From assembly GCA_026989405.1 (NCBI GenBank), contig JALSJL010000433.1, forward strand, positions 1 through 10,682: a stretch of 10,682 nt of DNA. The letters are read 5' to 3'. Source of the stretch: Marinosulfonomonas sp. (lineage in GTDB: Bacteria > Pseudomonadota > Alphaproteobacteria > Rhodobacterales > Rhodobacteraceae). The notes beneath the pieces were generated by a model. That model made no database searches. It worked only from the letters and a program-made list of their open reading frames with translations, and was not told the origin of the DNA. The first letter of the stretch is position 1. Each line of letters opens with the position of its first letter. Of this stretch, positions 1 to 5,217 are shown one piece after another. The translations under genes were made by a program, and so were the position numbers.

Positions 1-440
1 GCGTCGGGCCGCGCCTTCAGACAGGCCAGAATGGTGCCCACCAGCCCGAAGGTCGCCACGAATTCACCCAGCCACTGGCCGGGACCGGTGCGCAGGGTGG
101 TCGAACTTTCGATGATCGCGATGTCGAACATGAAATGCGCGGCAAAAACGCCAACGATTCCGCCGAAGATCTGCGCGATGACGTACAGGCCCGCATCGCC
201 CGGCGCGATGTCCCGGCGCAGGGCGAAACTCAGCGTGACCGCCGGGTTGAAATGTGCCCCCGAGATCGGGCCGAACACGGTGATCAGAACGACCAGTATC
301 GCCCCGGTCGGGATGGTGTTGCCAAGCAAGGCGATCGCGACATTCCCGCCCGCCAGGTTCTCGGCCATGATGCCCGAGCCGACGACTGTCGCCAGCAAGG
401 AAAATGTGCCCAGCCATTCGGCCATCAGCCTGCGTTTCAT
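1..440 (-). CDS. MIP-family aquaporin (AqpS-like), 3' end outside window
   Basis: Inner-membrane channel of the major intrinsic protein family. The frame is open from the start to the left edge, giving 146 complete codons, so the C-terminal part and the second NPA box are missing. Visible are a first membrane helix with GTFSLLATVVGSGIMAE (residues 11-27), a second helix near 36-58, the first pore box SGAHFNPAV (60-68, NPA at 65-67), a helix near 84-106 and the start of another near 124-140. The ATVVGSGIMAE and FGPISGAHFNPAV wording is, from memory, close to the AqpS-type channels of rhizobial arsenic operons that pass As(III); glycerol, water or ammonia are alternatives. Two ATG codons lie in tandem (443 and 440). 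I chose 440 because AGGAG at 447-451 is then 6 bases away instead of 3. The AGGAG overlaps the TAG of the upstream dehydratase gene, so this is the third gene of that operon. The family is certain; the substrate is inferred. Confidence 0.9.
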   Translation of the reverse strand, partial: MKRRLMAEWLGTFSLLATVVGSGIMAENLAGGNVAIALLGNTIPTGAILVVLITVFGPISGAHFNPAVTLSFALRRDIAPGDAGLYVIAQIFGGIVGVFAAHFMFDIAIIESSTTLRTGPGQWLGEFVATFGLVGTILACLKARPD

Positions 441-446
441 CATGGT

Positions 447-451
447 CTCCT
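447..451 (-). promoter_or_regulatory. Ribosome binding site of the aquaporin gene
   Basis: AGGAG on the minus strand, sharing bases with the TAG stop (450-452) of the dehydratase gene. It is 3 bases from the ATG at 443 and 6 from the ATG at 440, which favours 440. Its overlap with the preceding stop codon suggests that terminating ribosomes reinitiate here. Confidence 0.6.
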
Positions 452-1460
452 ATTCATGCGTGTCCGGTCCGACCAGCCGGCAAAACCGTGCCGCATCGAT
501 GTTGCCTCCGGTGATGATGGTCGCGACCGTCTTGCCCGCGATGTCGATCTGCCCCGCCAGGACGGCTGCAAGACCGACCGCGGCGCCCGGTTCGACCACC
601 ATGCGAAAATGCCGGTAGACAAAGCGCATCGCATCACGCACCTCGGCGTCACTGGCCGTGAGACCGCCGGCCAGCAGCTCTCGGTTGATCGCAAACGTCA
701 GTTCATTGGGCATGGGCGTCATGATGGCATCGCAGATCGTGCGCCGACCGGGTGGGTTGGCCACGCGCTGGCCCGTCGCCAGGGACCGGCGCGTATCGTC
801 AAACTGCGCAGGCTCGACTGCGTAGACCCTTGTATCCGGCGACCGGGCCGCCATGACCACCGCACTTGCCGCCGTGAGTCCGCCGCCACCGCAAGGAACA
901 AGCAGAGCATCTAGCCGCGCGTTCTTCCCCGATGCCTGCTCGAGCAACTCGGTCGCCACTGTGGCGGCTCCGGCCAGAACACGCAGGTCGCCGCTTGGTG
1001 GCACCACGATGCGCCCGGTTTGCCGGCGCAGACGCTCAACCACGTCATCGCTGGCTTCGGCATCGCGCGAAAACATGACGATCCTGGCCCCCAGCGCCCG
1101 GGTGGCCGCGCGCTTGGCCTCCGGCACGTCATCGGGCATGACAATCAGCGCGTGCGTCCCGAAGAGGCGCGCGGCAAGGGCGACCCCCTGGGCATGATTG
1201 CCGGACGAATAGGTGATCACACCACCGGCCTTCTGCGCATTCGTCAGTTGGCGGATGCAATTGTAGGCCCCGCGGATCTTGAATGCACCGGTGCGCTGCA
1301 TGTTCTCGGCCTTGATCAGCAGCCGCGCACCCAGACGTTCGTTGGCTTCATGGCTTTCCAGCAGCGGTGTCTGAACGGCCACACCGCGCAGCCCGTGGGT
1401 TGCGGCCGCGACATATTCCAGCCCCAGAAGGCTGCCCGAAAACGCAGGGTTCGAGTTCAT
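450..1460 (-). CDS. PLP-dependent threonine/serine dehydratase-like enzyme (EutB-like)
   Basis: Fold-type II PLP enzyme of the threonine dehydratase / serine racemase family, 336 residues, expected to be cytoplasmic. Such enzymes remove water and ammonia from beta-hydroxy amino acids to give 2-oxo acids. Visible motifs are the Schiff-base lysine in TGAFKIRGA (K61), SSGNHAQG (85-92), the phosphate-binding glycine loop PCGGGGLTA (189-197), VEPGAA (289-294) and ITGGNID (316-322). There is no C-terminal ACT regulatory domain, so it is of the short, TdcB/EutB-like size. The usual AGQGT motif reads AGAAT (163-167), which may mean a changed substrate. The frame is open to 1577, but ATG 1460 overlaps the stop of the deacylase gene as ATGA and the family's N-terminus fits this start. 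Next to a DoeB-like deacylase, the hydroxyectoine dehydratase EutB is the closest named idea; ordinary threonine or hydroxyaspartate dehydratase are alternatives. Confidence 0.9.
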   Translation of the reverse strand: MNSNPAFSGSLLGLEYVAAATHGLRGVAVQTPLLESHEANERLGARLLIKAENMQRTGAFKIRGAYNCIRQLTNAQKAGGVITYSSGNHAQGVALAARLFGTHALIVMPDDVPEAKRAATRALGARIVMFSRDAEASDDVVERLRRQTGRIVVPPSGDLRVLAGAATVATELLEQASGKNARLDALLVPCGGGGLTAASAVVMAARSPDTRVYAVEPAQFDDTRRSLATGQRVANPPGRRTICDAIMTPMPNELTFAINRELLAGGLTASDAEVRDAMRFVYRHFRMVVEPGAAVGLAAVLAGQIDIAGKTVATIITGGNIDAARFCRLVGPDTHE

Positions 1461-2461
1461 GCGGACACATCCCGGGCGATCTGAAACACCGCATCCCCGC
1501 GGGCGACCTGCGCCATTGCTCGCTTGCAAAGCACCATTCCGGTTGAAGGCGAGCGCAGCCTCGTGGCCGGGGTCCACGGCGTGTCGGGATGGTGGATCAG
1601 GGCGACCACCTCATCCCTGGTCACGTCGTCACCGATCTCTTTCAGAAGTTCCAGAACCCCCGTTTCATAGGCGTGGATCAGGCCAATGGCATTGACTTCG
1701 CGACTGCCACGCGCGGTGTCGGGCGCATGGCCCGGCAACATGTCCAGAGCGTGCAGCACGCGCCGCAACCCACGCTCACACAGATGCAGGATTTCGGGCG
1801 TGACCGCACCGCCACCGCCCAGTTCGGCCATGACCGACACAACGCCCTTTCGGTTTGCGGCCCCCATCGCTGTCGGCGCAGTCGAGCCTGGCCCGCCGCC
1901 GCTGGTGAAAACCCAAGTATAGGGCAGGTCGAATGCGTCCTGCATCGCCTTCAAGCTGGCGCGTTCCCGGTCATTGTGGCCAGAACCGCGAAGCAGTGTC
2001 GCCGGGTAAAACAACGACTGCCCGCCGGAATGCAGATCAATCGCATAGTCGGCCAACGGCATCAGGGTTTCTTCGATGTAATGGGCGATGATCCGGGTGG
2101 GGGTGCCGCGCGGATCGCCGGGAAAGCTGCGGTTCAGGTTGCCGGCATCGAGCGGCGAAACCCTGCGACCGGCTTGCGCAGCGGCAACATTCGCCGTGCT
2201 CAGGATGATGATCCGGCCGCGAATGTCGCCCGGTGTCAGTTCCCGGGCCAGCCTGCCCAATGCAATCTGGCCCTCGTATTCGTCGCCGTGGTTGCCCGCC
2301 ATGAGCAGGGCGGTGGGGCCCGTGCCGTTGTTCAAGACCACGACAGGCACCCCGATCCAGCCATAGGCCGATCGGTCAACCGAATGCGGTATGCGCAGGA
2401 AACCCGTGTGTTTGCCCGGAGCATGAAAATCAACTTCGGCGACGACCGGGCTTTGGGTCAT
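1457..2461 (-). CDS. Zinc-dependent acyl-amino-acid deacylase, succinylglutamate desuccinylase/aspartoacylase family (DoeB-like)
   Basis: Zinc amidohydrolase of the AstE/AspA family (M14-like), 334 residues, predicted cytoplasmic, expected to split an N-acyl group from an amino acid. Zinc ligands are visible in GNHGDEYEG (H58, E61) and DLHSGG (H144), a likely catalytic glutamate in AELGGGG (E213), and a substrate carboxylate site in GNLNRSFPG (108-115, with R111). The C-terminal 80 residues look like the small beta domain of this family. The N-terminal layout (VDF..PG...GFLRIPHS, GPTALLMAGNHGDEYEG, SPLDAGNLNRSFPG) resembles DoeB/EutE, which deacetylates N-alpha-acetyl-diaminobutyrate in ectoine breakdown. 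No ectoine hydrolase or transporter gene is in view, so the substrate stays open. The start is fixed by a TGA in frame 12 bases upstream; the ribosome binding site is weak. It is first gene of a leftward operon and overlaps the dehydratase start by 4 bases. Confidence 0.88.
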   Translation of the reverse strand: MTQSPVVAEVDFHAPGKHTGFLRIPHSVDRSAYGWIGVPVVVLNNGTGPTALLMAGNHGDEYEGQIALGRLARELTPGDIRGRIIILSTANVAAAQAGRRVSPLDAGNLNRSFPGDPRGTPTRIIAHYIEETLMPLADYAIDLHSGGQSLFYPATLLRGSGHNDRERASLKAMQDAFDLPYTWVFTSGGGPGSTAPTAMGAANRKGVVSVMAELGGGGAVTPEILHLCERGLRRVLHALDMLPGHAPDTARGSREVNAIGLIHAYETGVLELLKEIGDDVTRDEVVALIHHPDTPWTPATRLRSPSTGMVLCKRAMAQVARGDAVFQIARDVSA

Positions 2462-2562
2462 GTCGTGACCAGATCAGTTGCAAAGCGCCATCCGGCTCTT
2501 TCGGTTTTCCACCCGTTGATCGCCACGCCCCGCCCCCCATTTCGCCCTCAGCGGGCATCTGC

Positions 2563-2592
2563 CTGATACTTCGGTAATTGCCGAAATGTCAG
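2563..2592 (-). promoter_or_regulatory. Predicted promoter of the deacylase-dehydratase-aquaporin operon with internal palindromic operator
   Basis: Read on the minus strand, CTGACA (2587-2592) and TATCAG (2563-2568) are separated by 18 bases and match 5/6 and 4/6 of the sigma-70 consensus. The spacer contains the near-perfect 16-bp palindrome TTCGGTAATTGCCGAA (2570-2585, 7 of 8 pairs match). A start point near 2556 would give a leader of about 95 bases before the deacylase ATG. A palindrome in this place fits steric repression by a dimeric winged-helix protein, most simply the ArsR-family regulator encoded next door. The palindrome is seen directly; promoter and regulator assignments are inferred. 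Confidence 0.5.
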
Positions 2593-2616
2593 TCGGGCTA
2601 CCGTGTGTGATCATTG

Positions 2617-2651
2617 TTGTCAAGTTTCGACAATTCCGGCATGATCGAAAC
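2617..2651 (+). promoter_or_regulatory. Predicted promoter/operator of the arsR-like gene
   Basis: TTGTCA (2617-2622) and CATGAT (2640-2645) are 17 bases apart and match 5/6 and 4/6 of the sigma-70 consensus. TTCGACAATTCCGGCA (2626-2641) matches the 2570-2585 palindrome at 11 of 16 positions, including the TTCG half and the AATT centre. In addition, GTTTCGA (2624-2630) and TCGAAAC (2645-2651) form a 7-base perfect inverted repeat that ends directly before the regulator's ATG. A start point near 2652 would make the transcript leaderless. Autoregulation by the encoded repressor is the natural reading, but binding is not shown. Confidence 0.45.
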
Positions 2652-2981
2652 ATGAAACAGGAAACCGCCATCGACGCCTTTGCCGCCCTTGCGCAGCCTT
2701 CGCGCATGGCCATCTTTCGCCTTTTGGTCAAGGCGGGGCCTGATGGGCTGCAAGTCAATGAAATATCGCGCATTCTTGGCATCGTGACCTCGACGCTGTC
2801 GGGCCATCTGTCCATTCTGAAACGGGCGGGCATGTTGAAAGCCAGGCGCAAACAGCGCGAGATCCACTATTCGGCGAACCTTGCGATGGTCAACGATCTC
2901 GTCGGCTTTCTTCTGGCTGATTGCTGTGCCGGCAGATCGGAAAACTGCGGCGAAATCCTTTCGCTTCTGGACGCCGGGTGA
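2652..2981 (+). CDS. arsR: ArsR/SmtB-family winged-helix repressor, arsenic type with C-terminal cysteines
   Basis: Small cytoplasmic DNA-binding repressor of 109 residues, expected to act as a dimer that leaves its operator when metalloid binds. The winged helix is clear: FAALAQPSRMAIFRLL (10-25), then the helix-turn-helix QVNEISRILGIVTSTLSGHL (34-53), ILKRAGML (55-62) and the wing RRKQREIHYS (65-74). The classical alpha-3 cysteine box (ELCVCDL in plasmid ArsR) is absent. Instead C91, C92 and C99 cluster near the C-terminus (ADCCAGRSENCG), as in several chromosomal ArsR proteins that sense As(III). The frame extends upstream to an ATG at 2586, but those 22 residues would run through the predicted promoter and are not family-like. 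ATG 2652 fits the normal N-terminus although it has no good ribosome binding site, which a leaderless mRNA would explain. A methyltransferase gene follows after 47 bases. The family is certain; the inducer is inferred. Confidence 0.92.
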   Translation: MKQETAIDAFAALAQPSRMAIFRLLVKAGPDGLQVNEISRILGIVTSTLSGHLSILKRAGMLKARRKQREIHYSANLAMVNDLVGFLLADCCAGRSENCGEILSLLDAG

Positions 2982-3012
2982 CACGGGCGGTCGGCGGGTG
3001 AATTGGCAAGGC

Positions 3013-3027
3013 TTCGAAAGGGTCGAA
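3013..3027. repeat. TTCGA-N5-TCGAA inverted repeat before the methyltransferase gene
   Basis: Perfect 5-base inverted repeat around AAGGG, ending one base before the methyltransferase ATG (3029) and covering its likely ribosome binding site AAAGGG (3017-3022). The half-site TTCGA equals the arm found in front of the regulator gene (2626-2630). It could be a further regulator site or chance in GC-rich DNA. Confidence 0.3.
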
Positions 3028-3028
3028 A

Positions 3029-3628
3029 ATGTGGGAAGAGCGCTATGCAAAAAGCGATGACTATCTGTTTGGCACGTCGCCGGCCCTGTTTCTCGAAGAA
3101 AATCCGGGCTGGCTGAAACCGGGGTTGCGCGCGCTTTGCGTGGCCGACGGTGAGGGGCGCAATTCGGTCCACCTTGCCGGCCGCAGCCTTGACGTGACGG
3201 GGTTCGACTTTTCACCCACGGCGGTCAGGCGGGCCCGGGAACTGGCGTCGGCGCGGGGTGTCGCGCCCGAATTTTATGTGTCGGACTGGGACGATTGGGA
3301 CTGGGACGGCCCGGCCCATGATCTGGTGGTTGCCATCTTCATTCAGTTTGCCGGGCCATCGCAACGCGGCAAGCAGTTTGCAGATCTGAAGCGGGCGGTG
3401 AAACCCGGTGGCATCCTGATGCTGCATGGCTATCGCCCCGAGCAGGTGGCCCTGGGCACGGGTGGGCCGCCTTTTGTCGAGAACATGTATACCGATGACA
3501 TTCTGCGGAAATACTTCGGCAACTGGCACATCGAGCGGCTTGCAAGTTATGAGCGCGATGTGCAGGAGGGCCGGGGCCATGCGGGCAAGTCGGCCCTGAT
3601 TGACTTGATCGCGCGCAAACCGGGCTGA
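3029..3628 (+). CDS. Class I SAM-dependent methyltransferase (TehB/TPMT-like)
   Basis: Soluble 199-residue methyltransferase with a Rossmann-type SAM-binding fold. Seen are an N-terminal MWEERYAKSDDYLFGT (1-16), SAM motif I as VADGEGRNS (38-46), an acidic ribose-binding residue in GFDFSP (D60), a motif near SDWDDWDWD (85-93) and AIFIQFAGP (102-110), then KPGGILMLHGY (125-135) before a compact C-terminal part. Proteins of this kind are usually annotated only as SAM-dependent methyltransferases; relatives of the TehB/thiopurine methyltransferase type can methylate tellurite, selenite or thiols. Only one cysteine (C37) is present, so it is not an ArsM-type arsenite methyltransferase, which uses several conserved cysteines. 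AAAGGG at 3017-3022 is a good ribosome binding site 6 bases before ATG. It lies 47 bases behind the repressor gene on the same strand and is probably co-transcribed. The substrate is unknown. Confidence 0.88.
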   Translation: MWEERYAKSDDYLFGTSPALFLEENPGWLKPGLRALCVADGEGRNSVHLAGRSLDVTGFDFSPTAVRRARELASARGVAPEFYVSDWDDWDWDGPAHDLVVAIFIQFAGPSQRGKQFADLKRAVKPGGILMLHGYRPEQVALGTGGPPFVENMYTDDILRKYFGNWHIERLASYERDVQEGRGHAGKSALIDLIARKPG

Positions 3629-3654
3629 TGCGGCCGCTTGTGATCAGCCGCCCG
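3621..3654. terminator. Possible bidirectional hairpin between the converging methyltransferase and moaA genes
   Basis: GGCTGAT (3623-3629) and ATCAGCC (3643-3649) form a perfect 7-base stem around a 13-base loop that contains the NotI-type palindrome GCGGCCGC (3630-3637). Outer CGG/CCG bases could extend it past a bulge. It covers the last codons of both genes and the 15-base gap between them. No U-run follows on either strand, so this would be a weak intrinsic terminator at best. Confidence 0.35.
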
Positions 3655-4651
3655 TGTGGCTCATGTGGCGCGACATCTGGCCCGCAACATTCTGGCGCGA
3701 ATAATCGAAGTCGTGGCCTTTTGGCTTGTGCGCAATCGCCTGGTGGATGGCTTCGATCAGCGGCCTGTCATCATCCGGGTGGTCGCGCAGTGCGGCGCGC
3801 AGATCAGCGCGGTCTTCCTGCCCAAGACACATGAACAGTTCACCCGTGCATGTCAGCCGGACCCGGTTGCAGCTTTCGCAGAAATTGTGGGAAAGCGGGG
3901 TGATGAAGCCGACTTTCTGGCCGGTTTCTTCAAGTCGCACATAGCGGGCGGGCCCGCCCGTCCGTTCGGCCAGATCAACCAGCGTGTATCGCTGCGCCAA
4001 TTGCGCGCGGACATCGGTCAGCGGCCAATACTGCCCAATTCGGTCGGTGTCGCCCATGTCCCCCATCGGCATGACCTCGATCCAGGTCATGTCCATGTCG
4101 CGACTGGCCGCCCATTCGGTCATGGAAAACAGTTCTTCCTCGTTGAACCCCCTCAGAGCCACGGCGTTGATCTTGACCCGCAACCCGGCATTCTGCGCCG
4201 CATCGACCCCCTTGAGCACCTGCGCCAGCCGCCCCCAACGGGTCACGCGCGCGAATTTTTCGTCATCCAGCGTGTCGAGCGAAATATTCACCCGCCGAAC
4301 GCCGGCAGCCGCCAGGTCATCGGCAAATCGCGCAAGCTGGGATCCGTTGGTTGTCAGCGTCAATTCATCCAGGGCGCCACTGTCAATATGGCGGCTGATG
4401 CTGCCGAAAAACGACATGATCCCGCGCCGCACAAGAGGTTCGCCGCCAGTAATGCGCAGCTTGCGCACGCCCTGGCTGATGAAGGCCGTGCACATCCGGT
4501 CAAGTTCTTCCAGCGTCAGAAGTTCCTTCTTGGGCAGGAAGGTCATGTTTTCGCTCATGCAATAGACACAGCGAAAATCGCATCGGTCGGTGACCGAAAC
4601 GCGCAGGTAGGTCACGGCGCGCTGAAACGGGTCAATCAGGGAAGTCTCCAT
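3644..4651 (-). CDS. moaA: GTP 3',8-cyclase MoaA (molybdenum cofactor biosynthesis)
   Basis: Radical SAM enzyme that converts GTP to 3',8-cyclo-7,8-dihydro-GTP, the first step of molybdenum cofactor synthesis, acting with MoaC in the cytoplasm. It is 335 residues long, normal for the family. The N-terminal radical SAM cluster is CDFRCVYC (C24, C28, C31), followed by ITGGEPLVR (67-75), TLTTNGS (98-104) and NISLDT (122-127). The second, GTP-binding [4Fe-4S] cluster is CX2CX13C (C258, C261, C275) with the arginines R263 and R265. The functional C-terminal Gly-Gly is present (334-335). The frame reaches a TTG at 4657, but ATG 4651 gives the usual MoaA N-terminus. No other moa gene is adjacent. 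It is convergent with the methyltransferase gene (15 bases apart) and divergent from the lipoprotein gene. Confidence 0.97.
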   Translation of the reverse strand: METSLIDPFQRAVTYLRVSVTDRCDFRCVYCMSENMTFLPKKELLTLEELDRMCTAFISQGVRKLRITGGEPLVRRGIMSFFGSISRHIDSGALDELTLTTNGSQLARFADDLAAAGVRRVNISLDTLDDEKFARVTRWGRLAQVLKGVDAAQNAGLRVKINAVALRGFNEEELFSMTEWAASRDMDMTWIEVMPMGDMGDTDRIGQYWPLTDVRAQLAQRYTLVDLAERTGGPARYVRLEETGQKVGFITPLSHNFCESCNRVRLTCTGELFMCLGQEDRADLRAALRDHPDDDRPLIEAIHQAIAHKPKGHDFDYSRQNVAGQMSRHMSHTGG

Positions 4652-4734
4652 GATCAAGACCTAGTGCGCCTGCGCGGCACTCGCAAGAACTTTGAGAGAT
4701 TGTGGATCAGAGTTTACCGGCCTATCCTTGAGCC

Positions 4735-5217
4735 ATGAAGCAACTTTTGAACCTGGTTTTTCTTGCGGTTTGTGCTGGCCTGCTGATGGGGTGCGAGGGC
4801 GGGGGGGTTGGCCCCGGCAACGGGCCGGAGGCTGGCTCGATCCGTCCGGTCGCGCGACCGGACACCGATGCTTCCGTGCCTCGGACCGGTGCCCGGACCG
4901 CGGAGCAGTTTGACACGACAAGCCAGGAACAGAGGGCGGCAGCCTTGTCGGAAGCCGGTCATGGGCTGGGTGAGATCGGGCGCACTGTCGCATCGCTCGG
5001 GGCCCCGGGCCGGCCCGGGTTCTGGCTGGAAACGCCGCTGGTGACGTCCGAGAGCAAGGGGCGGGTGGTCTATCCGGCAAACGGAAAAAGCCTTGCGCTC
5101 ACCCTGCTTCCCCTTGATGGCCCGCCCACGGGTGGCAGCCGGATCTCGCTGCCGGCCATGCGTCTGCTTGGCGTTCCACTGACAGATCTGCCGGAACTGA
5201 TAGTCTATGGCCCCTGA
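4735..5217 (+). CDS. Small lipoprotein of unknown function
   Basis: 160-residue secreted lipoprotein. A short lysine-bearing N-terminus and hydrophobic segment (residues 4-18) lead to the lipobox LMGC, with lipidated Cys at 20. Glu at +2 does not give the inner-membrane Asp signal, so outer membrane attachment is likely. A Gly/Pro-rich linker (21-50) precedes the conserved-looking part: AEQFDTTSQEQRAAA (56-70), GRTVASLGAPGRPGFWLETPLV, GKSLALTLLPLDGP and LPAMRLLGVPLTDLPELIVYG at the end. From memory, similar Rhodobacterales proteins carry the label 'D-galactarate dehydratase', which the small lipoprotein size does not support. It starts 83 bases from moaA, divergently. TTGTGG (4700-4705) and TATCCT (4723-4728), 17 bases apart, are a weak promoter candidate that would put the start near the ATG. 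Its last 11 bases overlap the acyl-CoA synthetase gene, suggesting coupled expression. No function can be assigned. Confidence 0.88.
   Translation: MKQLLNLVFLAVCAGLLMGCEGGGVGPGNGPEAGSIRPVARPDTDASVPRTGARTAEQFDTTSQEQRAAALSEAGHGLGEIGRTVASLGAPGRPGFWLETPLVTSESKGRVVYPANGKSLALTLLPLDGPPTGGSRISLPAMRLLGVPLTDLPELIVYGP

Noticed and set aside
135..914. 259-codon plus-strand open frame across the aquaporin and dehydratase genes
   Set aside because: It lies antisense to two clearly recognised proteins, has no domain and consists of Arg/Asp/Gln-rich residues typical of antisense frames in GC-rich DNA.
1461..1577. N-terminal extension of the dehydratase from 1577
   Set aside because: The 39 extra residues overlap the deacylase C-terminus, resemble no family member, and the ATGA junction at 1460 is a classic coupled start.
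1589..2566. 325-codon plus-strand open frame opposite the deacylase gene
   Set aside because: The minus strand encodes an intact zinc deacylase with metal ligands; the plus frame has no recognisable motif.
2586..2651. 22-residue N-terminal extension of the ArsR-like protein from ATG 2586
   Set aside because: It would translate through the predicted promoter and operator, and the family normally begins close to the helix that starts after 2652.
3630..3637. GCGGCCGC (NotI-type) palindrome
   Set aside because: An expected short sequence in GC-rich DNA; listed only as the loop of the possible hairpin between converging genes.
3656..4738. 360-codon plus-strand open frame opposite moaA
   Set aside because: Antisense shadow of moaA, whose iron-sulfur cysteines and C-terminal Gly-Gly are all present on the other strand.
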